Assembly (NCBI GenBank): GCA_025331125.1
Contig: JAOALB010000117.1
Coordinates: 116,557 to 180,556 of the forward strand
Direction of reading: 5' to 3'
Source of the DNA: Mycogone perniciosa
Lineage: Eukaryota > Ascomycota > Sordariomycetes > Hypocreales > Hypocreaceae
Length of the DNA stretch: 64,000 nt
A program made the translations under genes and the position numbers. The notes below the pieces were generated by a model. That model saw nothing but the letters and a program-made list of their open reading frames with translations. It was not told where the DNA came from and did not search any database. Of the stretch, positions 1 to 11,680 are shown piece by piece. Positions within the stretch are counted from its first letter, which is position 1, and every line of letters begins with the position of its first letter.

Positions 1-300
1 ATTTTAAAAAAGTATTTATATTACTTTAAGATATTAATAGGCCCTTTAAAAACTTATTTGAAAAACTTTAATAATTCTTTTTATAATATAACTTAGCTTT
101 AACCTATAATATATAACTTTTTATATTTATTATATAAAAATATATAAAAAATAAGTTAATAAATAACTTAATTTAAATTATAAATATAAAGTAGGCTTTT
201 TTATTATATTATACATATATCTGTTATTTTATATAAGTATATTGCCTATACGGAGTATATAAAGTAGCTTTAAAATGCATTAAAGGGTTTAATAAGTTTA
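1..300. repeat. AT-rich block, possibly RIP-degraded repeat
   Basis: The first 300 bases are almost entirely A and T, with very frequent TA steps and no usable reading frame. The composition is unlike the roughly balanced DNA that follows. This is what repeat-induced point mutation (CpA to TpA) leaves behind in ascomycete repeats, but no element can be recognised in what remains. A matching AT-rich block lies at about 12,950-13,240, so the two bracket the polyketide synthase region. Confidence 0.55.
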
Positions 301-409
301 TAGGGGTTAGGTTAGGTTGAGCTAACCTGTTAGAGTTTATCTGACCGGGTTAGGTCAGGTACTTGGACCCCTGTACAGGTCAGATAACAAGGGGGGAGGG
401 TCAGAAGTG

Positions 410-930
410 GAGCGTGGCACGGTTAGTCCGCATTGCCTGTAATATTACGGAGTACTCTGTAAGAAAAACGACATTATTATCAGATACCAACTATATTTAG
501 AATCAAATATTTATCACTATTTATTCTAACGCCGTTCTAGAACATACTAAGGTACTTATCGTAATCATACGCTAATAAGATAACATTTCATAGCGCAAAG
601 CACGTGTCTTAAGAAATGGAAAATAGATCAAAAAAGGGTTTATAGAGTAATGTTAAATTCAACTACCCCAAATACAAGCAGGGCGTGGCACAACTAGTCT
701 GCAGTTCCTATCACACCTAGAGAAACTCATCTGTATCAAACACTAACCAAATACATACTCAAATACATAACCAAATACAGGCACATATTCTAACGCCTGG
801 AATATACTCGTAATGATTATACGCTAAGCAAACGCGGAGCACTCGACACGGCAAGTGGACAATGGACAGGAAAAGGGTTTACGAAGTAATGTCAGATTAA
901 ATTATCCAATATACGAACAGGGCGTGGGAT
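410..930. repeat. Degenerate direct repeat, about 240-270 bp period, upstream of the PKS
   Basis: A motif of the form GGCGTGGCAC-n-TAGTC-GCA occurs at 411 and again at 682, with a third partial copy at about 921 just before the PKS leader. Between them the same order of sub-motifs recurs: TATTCTAACGCC, then CGTAAT-AT-ATACGCTAA, then AAAGGGTTTA-GA-GTAATGT (about 635 and 873). The copies differ by many substitutions and small indels, so this is an old tandem duplication. It occupies the region where the PKS promoter should be. No function can be assigned from sequence alone. Confidence 0.6.
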
Positions 931-1105
931 GCCTTTGAAAGGTCAGGGAAAGCGTGAAAATAGATATACGCTAGCTGACTTCATAAAGAACTCGACCGAC
1001 AGTTTATGTTCTTCAACCAACTTCTCAATTTCCATATTTCCTCCAGATCCCTTCTTTGGTCACTTCTCGTATCATGCACCTTTAGTGAAAAATATTCACT
1101 TCATC

Positions 1106-4100
1106 ATGACTGATACTACTGCAACCCCTGCCTCGATCGCCGTCATTGGCATGGCCTGTCGTCTCCCCGGCGGCGTCAACAGCCCTGAGAAGCTATGGCA
1201 GATGTTAGCTGAAGGCCGCAGTGGCTGGAGTGACATTCCCTCCGACCGCTGGAATGCGGATGCCTTTTACAATCCTGACCCCGAGGCCAAGGAGTCTCTA
1301 AACAGCAAAAGTGGCTATTTCCTTCATCAGGATATCAGTCATTTCGATGCACGTTTCTTCAGTTGTGCCGGTTATGAAGCTCACACTATGGATCCACAGC
1401 AGCGAATTCTCCTTGAGACGACTTATGAGGCTCTCGAGAATGCTGGCGTACCCTTGGGATATCTCAAGGGTTCAGATACCTCGGTGTTTGTTGGTCTATA
1501 CGGCCGAGATTATGACCGAATGGGCTACAAAGACCTTTCCGAAATCACAAAGGCTCATATCACTGGCACTGGAGAAGCTGTTGCCTCCAATCGGATCTCA
1601 TACGTTTTTGATCTGAAGGGTGCTTCGATGACTATTGATACCGGCTGCGTAAGTCATCTCACTTCACAACTGACATTCTCCTCTGCTTAGTTATACTGAC
1701 GGTATCGACTACTAGTCTGGAAGCATGGTAGCTTTGCATCAAGCTGTACAGACTTTACGCTTGAGAGAGTCACGAATGGCCATCGTTGGCGGCACTGAGC
1801 TCTTGCTACACCCTGATCAGTCCGTAGCGATGAGCTCAACTGGGTAAATTAGCCTATTATCTATGATTTACACTGCCCCCACAACTAACATATAATACAG
1901 AATGGTCAATCCCGAGGGAAGATGTTTCGTCTTTGATGAACGTGGATCGGGTTATGCTAGAGGTGAAGGTGCCGGCACCGTTGTGTTGAAGCTGCTGAGC
2001 TGTGCCATCGAGGATGGGGACCCAGTTCATGGCATCATACTCAATTCAGCCCTCAACCAGGATGGTAAAACAGCTGGAATATCTCTCCCTAATCCCGATT
2101 CCCAAGCGGATCTGATGAGACGCGTCTACGCCTCTATCGGCGTTGATCCGGGGAAATCTCTTTGTGTGGAAGCCCATGGTACTGGTACTCAAGCTGGCGA
2201 CAAGGCTGAAATCTCATCCATTTCAAAAGTATTTTGTGAGGAGACACAGAGGACATCAGATCTCTATGTCGGCTCTATCAAGTCCAATATCGGTCATTTG
2301 GGGGCGGCCAGCGGCATTGCAGGGCTTATCAAGGCAATAATGGTCCTGAAAAAAGGAAAAATCCCTGCAAACTTGGATCTGGTTACACCTAAGCCAGACC
2401 TCAAGCTTGAGGAGAGGCAAATTAAGGTGAGTTTTTCCGGTGACCTGATACAACTAAATGATCCCAAGGTTGACAATAGCAGATTGCCACGGAGCTTGTT
2501 CCTCTGACTCCTCCTGGTCATGACGGCCCTGAGATAGCATCCATCAACAGCTTCGGTTACGGTGGTACAAATTGTCACGTTGTTCTTGAGTCTGTGGCCT
2601 CTAGTTCCGCTCTGAAATGTTTATCCCATATCTATGCCAATGGCTCCAACGGACCTTCAACCAACAGTAACACCAATGATGTCCAAGTTCGTGGAGTCAA
2701 CGAGAGGACAAACGGCGGCCTAAGTGGAATCAGTGGTAATCACCAGCATCACTACGGTCATAAACTGGAAGCCCCACAAGCCAAGACTAACCTACCACTT
2801 CTAACAAAAAGTCAGATGGTTGAACCCAATCCAGCGCGATCTCGGCTTTTCCTACTCTCCGCTTCAACGGAGACAGCAATCCAGGCGACAGCTGAGAATT
2901 TGCAGCAGTGGCTAACTTCACACGAGCCAAACCCAGAAGCCCTGAGAAGCTTGGCCTATACTCTTGGGTGTCGAAGATCCCATTTGGCATGGAGATACAG
3001 CGCTGTGGCTTCTAGTCCTGAGGAGTTAAAAGCTTGCCTAGCCCAAGTCCAGAGCAGAAAGACCAGAATGGCCTCCTCAGTCAACATCGCCTTTGTCTTT
3101 ACTGGTCAGGGTTCTCAGTGGCATGCAATGGGCCGTGAGCTCATTGCTAACTCTGCCTGTTTCAGAAATTCCATATCAGAATCTGATAGAATCCTGCGTC
3201 GTCTTGGATGTGACTGGTGTCTCACAACCGAACTAGAAAAGTCAAAAGATGAGTCAAGAATAGCAGAGAGCCAGCTTTCTCAACCATGTACGACAGCCAT
3301 CCAAATCGCTCTCGTCGAATTGCTTTCGAACCTATGCATACGTCCTAAAATCGTCGTTGGACATAGCTCAGGCGAAATCGCAGCTGCATATGCTACTGGG
3401 GTACTCAGCCATGAGGCAGCACTTCTTGTGTACGTTAACTCTCTCTGTAACCATTCAGCCAGTGTAATGCCGCTAACAATTAATGTCCAGAGCATACCAC
3501 CGCGGTATCTTCTCCGCGCTGGCCAAGACTGTGAATAGTGTCCGCGGCTCTATGCTTGCTGTTGGCTTGGGAGAACAGGATATTCTCCCTCTGGTCAACC
3601 AGACAACAAAGGGTGCCCTCAAAGTCGCTTGTGTCAACAGTCCTGAGAGTGTTACAATTTCTGGTGATGAGGCTGCCATTGAGGAACTTCAAGGCATACT
3701 AAAAGCTAAAGATATTTTTAACAGGAAACTACAGGTTGATACGGCATATCACTCCCACCATATGGAGAAAGTTGCGGAATACTACTCAAATTCACTACAG
3801 GCACTACAGACAGTAGAGCCTTGTGAAGACATATCCTTCTTTTCTTCCGTAACTGCCGCCCGCAAGCGGACAGACTTCGGACCCTCTTATTGGGCTGAAA
3901 ACCTTGTTTCAAAAGTTCGATTTAGTGACGCCTTAGAACTGGCTGCAGCACACATGTCCGAGTCCTCCGCGACACGGGACGCAGCCAACGTTTTTATCGA
4001 GATTGGACCACACTCAGCACTTCTTGGACCATCAAGACAGACTCTGGCCAAGCTTTCTGGGTACAAGTACTCCTACTTTTCTCCACTGATCCGGCACCAA

Positions 4101-7100
4101 GATGCATTAAACTCGATGCTTACCCTGGTGGGCCAGCTTTATGAGGCAGGTTACCAAGTAAACTTGGACAAAGTGTTTGACTTGGAAGGGTCACAGACAA
4201 AGGTCAGTATTATCGACAATCTGATCCCCTACCCTTGGGACCATAGCACCAAGTATTGGTGGGAATCAAGGCTTAGCCGTGACCATCGTCTCAGGGCCTT
4301 CCCTTACCATGATCTTGTAGGCTTGCTTGACGTTTCCTCAAACATCTTCGAACCCCGATGGAGATACCATATCAACATCAACTCGCTACCTTGGCTAAAG
4401 CATCATGTCGTTGACGGCATAATGATATACCCTGCTGCTGGATATATCTGTATGGCTATCGAAGCGATGAACCAACTTATTCAACTCCGAAACACAACTA
4501 GCCCCGTTAAGAACTTTATCCTTCGAAATGTGGTATGCTCTAAGCCTGTGATAATCCATAATCAAACGCCTGAGGGTTTCGCTCCCGAGGTCGAGCTGCA
4601 GTTGGTTATAAGCCGCGGCAAGACTAATGATAACAGTCTATGGGAAACGTTCCGCATTATGTCCTACAGCAAAGACAGTGACACCTGGAGTGAGAATTGC
4701 GCAGGAATGATAATGGCCGAGTTATATCCACCAGTTGAAGACGAAGTGGAGGGAACCCGTGAAAGCGACATGACTTACAATGCACAACTTGCCAATTACA
4801 AGAGGATTAAGGCTGCTGCCAAGGATGCCGTCCTATCAGAGGATTTCTACTCTATGCTTAGGTCTACTGGAAACGACTTTGGACCAACATTTGCAGCTCT
4901 TATGGAAATTTATACAGCCGGTCCCCAAGGCTGTGCAACAATGGCCATCCCAGATGTTAGGAGCTATATGCCCAAACAATCCATGCAGCCTCACATTATC
5001 CACCCATCGACTCTAGATGCAATCAATCAGCTAGCTGTTCTTCTTTTTAAGAGGGAGTGTTCCAACTCGCCACTCATGGCTTACTCCATGACAGAAATTG
5101 TCATCTCCACGAACCTGACGACGAAGCCAGCCGATAAGCTATATCTTGCTCTTGAACTCAACTCAGAAAGCAAAGGGTTCGCTTCTGCCAACACATGGGC
5201 CTTCCAGAAGGGCGAGGAAGATAATCTAGTCCCAATTGTCCAGACTTTTGCCATACAAATGAAGTCCGTCGGCGAACCGGCTGATGATGGGTCGCCTTTT
5301 CACCTTAAGCCGACCTACCGCCTGACTTGGAGGGAAGATGCTGACCATTTGACCACCGACCAATTCAGTACCATTCTTAAGAAGTCTGTGACGTCTGCGC
5401 TCGATCAGCTAACCGTCTCTGAGAATTTAATCATCAACGAGAAAGTTGCCACGATCTACGTTCGTGATGCCCTTATCAACATCGCTGGTCAAGTGGACAA
5501 GATCACCAGCCCTCACCTCATCAAACTACATAGCTGGATGGAGACATACGTCAACTCTGACGAATGTAAAGAGCTTCTAGTAGAGATGAAGGCTGACGAT
5601 GAGGAAGCACTTAGGATCCTATGTGCACAGAATGGGGCTGAAGGGCAATGCATTGTTCGCGTGGGATCTAAGATGCCGGGAATTCTTATTGGAGAAATTG
5701 ACCCACATGCTCTATATGAGGATGACTTGCTCGATGATTTCTATGCTGAGAGCCTCGCATCGAGCCACGAAGACATGGTTAAGTATATGGAGATCTTATC
5801 ACACAAGAGTCCGCACATGGATATATGTGAGATCGGTGCTGGTATGGGACAGGCAACACTTCCTCTGATTCAGGCACTTGATCAGCCTGAAGGCGTACGA
5901 TTGAATCGTTATGTCTACACCGATATCTCCTCGGAAGTCTTGGAACGCGCAAAGCCGAAGCTCAAGAAATGGGAAGCGTTCATAGATTACAAGACGTTGG
6001 ACATCACCAAAGACCCGCTTCAGCAAGGTTTCGAGGATGCCAAGTTCGACTTGATCGTTGCTTCCAACGTGCTTCACGCAACGCCATCTGTAGCTGAGAC
6101 GGTTGCAAATATTCGCAAGCTTCTTAAGCCCGGTGGCCGACTACTGCTTGTTGAGCTTATCCAACCCACAACGGTATTAAATACGATCTTCGGCCCTCTT
6201 CACAGGTAAGTTCGACGTACAACCTTTCAAAATGTTTTAGATGATCTTTCCGTTAACCCAAAGAGTAGCTGGTGGGCCTCCGAGGACGATCGCAGGGAGA
6301 CGCCCTTGCTCTCTCAGACTCAATGGGACAAGGTACTCCGACAGCAATCTTTCAATGGCATTGAGTTAGTCTCATATGACCATGAAGACCCAGCACCCAG
6401 ATCTGCTATGATGGTATCCAAGGCAGTCGAGAAAGTCAAAGCTGAGCAACCAAACAAGGTCACCCTTCTATTAGGACACGCTACATCTCTGATTCAGTCA
6501 GTCGGTACAAACCTATCAACCGCCATTGAAAAGGAGGGCATCAAGTGCACCAACCAAGGTTTCGATTTTCTCAACGAAGAAAGTGTGCAAGGCAATGATA
6601 TGGCATATATTGTGCTCGACAACGCCGACTCTCCCATCCTGCTTCGTCCCTCCGACAAAATGTTCGAAAGCATCAAACTGCTTGTAACGAGATGTCGTTA
6701 TCTTCTCTGGGTGTCCCTTGAGGAAAATCCTTCCCCTGAAGCCACAGCCAAGAAAGGCCTCATCAGTGGCATCGCGCGTGTGCTCCGCCGTGAGAACGCC
6801 GGTGTACGCTTCACTACTCTCGACGTCCGCCAACCTCTAACGTCTTCAGTCCTTGAATCTGTGGTCAATGCCACCATTGCCGTAGCTCATAAAACATTTT
6901 GGCCACAAAGCAGCTCAGAGGTTGACAACGAGTTTGAGTATGCGTTTGAGGATGGCAACCTCCTAGTGCCCCGTTTGCATGTCGACACTTGCTTCAAGCG
7001 ATGGAATAGCCTGTACAACGGCCAGGCTAGCATTGAGACCTTCGCCTACGGGATACCAGACCGTCCGCTTAAGCTAGAGGTAGGGACGCCAGGGCTACTA

Positions 7101-9097
7101 AACAGCCTGCGCTTCGTCCATGATGATAAGGCTACAGTGCGGCTAGCTGCTGACGAGATTGCCATCGAGGCAAGGGCATATGGCGTGAACTTCCGAGACG
7201 TCTTCATCGCCCTGGGCCAGATGACACCCGGACTTCCAATGACGGGCGAGGTCGCCGGTATTGTAACCGCTGTGGGTGATGATATGCATTGCAAATATAA
7301 GGTAGGTGATCGTGTCATGGCTTGTGGTGCTGAGCCGTTTGCGAGCCAGGCAAGAGTCAAGGGCCTGTGGGCTCGTATTTTTCCAGACAACATGAGCTTT
7401 GTCGCCGCGGCATCCATTCCGATGGTTTTTTTGACAGCTTACCACTGTCTTGTGACGGTGGCTCGCTTAGAAAAGGGTCAGACCGTCCTTATCCAAGCTG
7501 CTTCAGGAGGCGTTGGTCAAGCCGCTATCCAGATCGCGCAGCACCTTGGTGCTGAGGTCTTCGCTACAGTTGGACGTATCGAGAAGCGTAAGTTGATCAT
7601 GGACTGTTATGGCGTTCCAGAAAGCCACATCTTTTCCTCACGCACCGGGAGATTCAAGAAGGGTGTCATGCGCCTCACAAAAAACAAGGGAGTGAATGTG
7701 GTCTTGAACTCTCTTGCCGGCGAGATGTTGAACGACAGTTGGGAGTGCATTGCCGACCTCGGTACCATGGTGGAGATAGGCAAGGCAGATATCTATAAGC
7801 GAAGCCATCTGAGCATGGTTCCGTTTGACAAATGCGCCACTTTTACGGCTGTTGATCTGTTCATTCTCTTCGCCAAGCAGCCTCGACAGATGTATGACAG
7901 TTTTGGAAAGGTCATCGAAATGTTTAAGCAGGGTATCCTGCGTGAGGTTGACCCGCTTAACGTCATGACTATCGATAATGTCGAGGCTGCGTTCCGGTCG
8001 ATCGCTGGCCGGAAGCATATTGGCAAGATCATCGTTGAGGCTCATCCCGGCACAATGGTGAAGGCTACCTTGCCTCCCCCGACACCGCTGAGACTCAGTA
8101 AGGATGGAAGTTACCTCGTTGCTGGTGGTCTCGGTGATTTAGGGAGAAGGATGTCCCGTTTCCTGGCGCAGCATGGGGCCGGACATATAATTACTCTCTC
8201 TCGTCGCACTCTGTCCAACGACTCTAAAAAGGAATTTGAGGAAGAGATTACCCAGCTTGGTGGAACCCTTCACATCATCCAGTGTGATATTACGGATGAA
8301 ACCAGTGTCTGCGAGGCCGCTGGAATCTGCAAGCGCTCCATGCCTCCTGTAAAAGGAATAATCCAAGCTGGCATGGTTCTTAGGGACCATCCTATGGCTC
8401 ACATGAGCCTAGATGATTACCTCACCTCTTTGGGGCCCAAGGTCCACGGTACCATGCATTTGAACAATGCCTTCAGCTCTCCTGATCTTGACTTCTTTAT
8501 AATGTTATCTTCCGTGAGTAGCATCATCGGGAAGACAGGACAGTCAAACTACAGCGCCGGAAACGCGTTCCTCGATGCTTTTGCCCATGGACAGTTTGGA
8601 AACGCCAATAAGACAAGCTATATCACGCTCAATCTGGGCGCTGTGGATGGTTCTGACGCAATCACTTCTTTACCAATGCGACAGCAAACACTCATGAGAC
8701 AAGGTGCCGTGCTGATGTCCTTCGACGAGGTGTTCAGAATCCTCGAGCACTCCATGGGCCGGCAAGTCATTGAAGAGAGCACGGTCCAGTCCATCATGGG
8801 CTTTGACCGTCAGTTGATGACAGCTGTTCAGGATGAGTTTGCGCTCGCCAACCCCATGTTCAGCAGTTGCCTTACCTCGCTACCTCCGATGATTCTGCAA
8901 AGTCGGATGAAAAGATCGACCTGGAGAAGTCGCTGAAGGCCGCAAAGTCAATCGATGAGGCGGGGGAGCTCATTGCACAGTTTGTCGTGGAGAAATTCTC
9001 CCTATTTCTTGACCGACCCTTTGAGGATATCGGTCTTGATACGCCGCTTCGGGATTTTGGCCTAGATTCCTTAGTTTCTATCGAGTTGAAGAACTGA
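1106..9097 (+). CDS. Highly reducing type I polyketide synthase, KS-AT-DH-MT-ER-KR-ACP part
   Basis: Iterative fungal HR-PKS that would build a methylated, reduced polyketide chain in the cytosol. Start ATG 1106 directly precedes the KS. Exons: 1106-1648, 1716-1843, 1901-2426, 2483-3429, 3491-6205, then from 6269; all introns are GT-AG, 56-67 nt. Landmarks (approximate residues): KS cysteine in DTGCSGS (181, last codon of exon 1), KS histidines in EAHGTGT and KSNIGH; AT FVFTGQGSQW (about 600) and GHSSG (about 690); DH LPWLKHHVVDG (about 1017) and HPSTLDA (about 1218); C-methyltransferase EIGAGMGQ (about 1493); ER NFRDVFIALGQ (about 1925) and ASGGVGQAA (about 2027); KR GGLGDLG (about 2234) and YSAGNAF (about 2380); ACP DFGLDSLVSIEL (about 2550). 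All catalytic motifs look intact. The frame shifts by one base near 8866, between KR and ACP, and a TGA at 9095-9097 stops translation eight codons after the ACP serine. The gene continues in the next feature as a carnitine-acyltransferase domain. Domain identity is certain; whether it makes an active protein is doubtful. Confidence 0.9.
8855..8875 (+). other. Frameshift (one missing base) between KR and ACP of the PKS
   Basis: The KR frame reads well up to NPMFSS and then runs into non-family sequence, ending at 8936. The ACP frame begins at about 8867 with LPYLATSDDS, giving a smooth family-like junction NPMFSS-x-LPYL if one base is restored near 8866. No GT-AG intron that I tested here joins the two frames in phase. 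Adding one base also makes the whole eight-exon gene (9,647 nt) exactly divisible by three. Confidence 0.75.
9095..9097 (+). other. In-frame TGA at the end of the ACP
   Basis: The codon follows SIELKN and precedes IVRTFQ. The usual residue here in HR-PKS carrier domains is tryptophan (TGG), so a single G-to-A change explains it. The reading frame on both sides is the same and stays open through the carnitine-acyltransferase domain. The change is not in the CpA context expected of classical RIP. Confidence 0.75.
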
Positions 9098-11184
9098 ATT
9101 GTCCGCACGTTCCAGACGACACTCCAGGTCTCGCAGTTGACAGATGCCAAAAACATTCCGGCTCTCGCCATAACTCTAGCATCGCGATCCAGGCTCGTAG
9201 ATGATAGTATCCGAAAGGGCGACAACATTGAGGCAGCCGAAGAGCCGCAGCCACCGCAAGAGGTGGGGGGACAGGTGGAAGCAGAGAACCTCACTGTGGG
9301 CATTCATAGATATGAGTGTTGTCGGAGGGCCAAGGAGCTTCCGAGACATCCTATTCCAGACCTTGAGAAGACACTATATGACCATCTGAACAATGCCAGT
9401 AGCTACGCGACGCCTGAGGAGCTCGAAAACCTTCGGGTAGCCATAGATGCCTTTACCGCAGAAGGGAGCACATCTCGCAGGCTCTATGAGGAGCTGGTAC
9501 AACAGGCAAATGATGCGAGCGTCGAGAGCTGGTGTGCTGATCTCTTCCCCAAAGCGCATCATTTGAGACAGCGACACCCTCTGATTTACTCCAGCTTCGT
9601 GGCCACGCACTACGAAAGCGCTGTCCCACATACCCAGTCAGAACGTGCGGCCCTGATCGCTACGGCTGCCTTCAGTTTCAAGCAGGCCGTCGAGGCCGGC
9701 ACACTAAAACCCCACTGGCACATGGACACTCCATCATGTACCGACTCCTGGAACTGGCTCTTCAATACCACCCGCGAGCCCGGAATAAGCCAGGATAAGA
9801 CGATGAAGTATGCAGGTGACTATTTCGTTGTGATGCGCCGCGGACATGTGTTCAAAGTGATTCTCCGAGAGGGCGAAAAGAATGCTTCCGTTGAGAGGCT
9901 CAAGGCCATCTTTGATGCGATTGTGGATCGAGTGAACGATACTCATGCTTCGCTGATGGGTATCATCTCAGCGAGCCATCGAGATCTCTGGGCCAAGGTT
10001 CGTATCGCGTCACCGGCGATTGCAGAAAGACAGAATAGCTGACAACACTTCCTAGACAAGGGAAACTCTCCTCGAGATAGATCCCAAGAACCTCGACTAC
10101 CTTCAAACCATCGAGACGGCCGCATTCATAGTATGCCTAGATGAGGGTGTGGCACCCACCAACGTACAGCGCGTGACGCAGACTCTTTTAGGCGACATTA
10201 ACAGCTTTAACCGCTGGCATGACAAAGGCCTCCAGTTCGTTGTCTTTGCCGACGGTGTATCTTCCTACATAGCTGAGCATTCGATGATTGATGGCCTGAC
10301 CGTGCACCGCATGACCCAAGGGATACAGGAAGCTATTCGCGTTTACGAGCCCAGCTCCAACCCATCTATAAATGGTGCCAATGGACACTCCAGCATCCTT
10401 CTCGAGGAGTATACGGTGGTCACAACACCAGATATTGACTCCCTGATGATAACACTCCGCGATGGCTACGCCACTGATCTAGCACAGCGCGAGTACCTCC
10501 GTCTGTGCACGCCCAACTTCGGCAAGCAGTTGCTCATCACGCACAGCTTTCCCGTTAAGGGCGTCTTAGAGGTGACGCTTCTCTTGGCGAGCCGACTCTT
10601 CCACGGGTGGAACGTGCCTTCGTACGAGCCAGTCTCGTTAGCCCACTATCATCTTGGCCGCATAGATCTCATGCAGAAAATGAATGCCTCTACGGCGAGG
10701 TTCTGCAATGCCGCAGCGAACAGCAACATCCCAGCAGCAGAGCGACGCGCTATGCTACTCGAGGCAGCCCATGGCCTAAATGCCGACCTGCGAGCCTGCT
10801 CCATGGCTGGTGGAAGCCACATGCGGTTGTTGACGATTATCGACTACTTATGGCCCGAGGGGGAAACAAAACCAGCTTTATTCGACGATCCGGTGATGAA
10901 GCTGGGACAGGTGTTCGTCACGAGTTCGCTCAACGGGTCTGCCCCAGACGGCGTGTGTATTGACACGGCTCCTGACATGGTGAGGGCGGAGTACTCTATT
11001 GAGGACCATAGGTCAGTCTTCTTTTCCCGTACTTTGAGATCCTAGCTGCGTGCTTCGTTACTAACATGTTCAAACTTACAGTGTCACATATTGTCTGACT
11101 GGGAGAGCAGGGAAGATGGAAGAGTTCTCTAAATGTTTATCTCAGGCTACCGAAATTGTGACGTCGCTGGTAGAAGAAGTGTGA
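9098..11184 (+). CDS. C-terminal carnitine-acyltransferase (cAT) domain of the PKS, separated by a TGA
   Basis: About 600 residues of the choline/carnitine O-acyltransferase family, in the same frame as the ACP before it. Exons: continuation to 9997, then 10056-11011 and 11082-11184, with GT-AG introns of 58 and 70 nt in correct phase. Family landmarks: LPRHPIPDLEKTLYDHL at the start, HPLIYSSF, SWNWLFNTTREPG, then FADGVSSYIAEHSMIDG containing the catalytic-type histidine (about residue 2936 of the fused protein), and a C-terminal tail ending in LVEEV. HR-PKSs with such a fused domain are known, for example Tv6-931 of Trichoderma virens, where the domain offloads the polyketide onto a polyalcohol and can recapture it. 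The fused architecture predicts an ester-releasing PKS here. There is no ATG or obvious promoter directly after the TGA, so independent expression is unlikely but not excluded. Confidence 0.85.
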
Positions 11185-11680
11185 TGGACATGAAAGCTCT
11201 ATGCATGTTCTTTTGATGAGGTTCATGTAGAGCGTGCCATATGTTTTGTGTGAGTGTGCGCTGTTTGCGAGCAGCCAAGGTATATATCTCCATAGCCATC
11301 GCTGAGCAGATCTGTTTTATTACGCATCTAAAGTGTCTAGTTACTCCTACATAATAGATACTAACCGCAGTTAAGCTTAAACTCATGCACAAAGGTGGGC
11401 ATTAGCCCAACTACTGAGATGAGTGCAAGTACTCCGTATATATCTTGCTTTAATCTGGCCAAATTTCTCTGCACACGGGTTTATACTACCCATAACCCGG
11501 CCTAGCCAATCCAACCTCCAGTCTCTAGTGGGGATGTCTATTCCTCTCTTTATCTTTGCCGCCACTGCCAGTCGCTATGTTGCCAATCGTAGATGCGGGG
11601 ACCCCGATGAGAAACTAAAAGACATTTTAGTCTTTTAAACAAGAAGCCAGGAATCAAGATCAAATACAATATATGTGCCT
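11185..11680. other. Intergenic stretch after the PKS
   Basis: No reading frame with protein-like character on either strand. It should hold the PKS 3' UTR and terminator. It contains one copy of the TACTCCGTA intergenic motif (11,430-11,438). Confidence 0.5.

Noticed and set aside
300..330. Telomere-like GGTTAGGTTAGG
   Set aside because: Only two to three imperfect units, and not the TTAGGG repeat; too short to call a telomere or interstitial telomeric array.
8809..8866. Intron to explain the PKS frame change
   Set aside because: A GTCAGT donor at 8809 with CAG acceptors at 8863 or 8866 gives the wrong reading phase, and would delete family-like residues.
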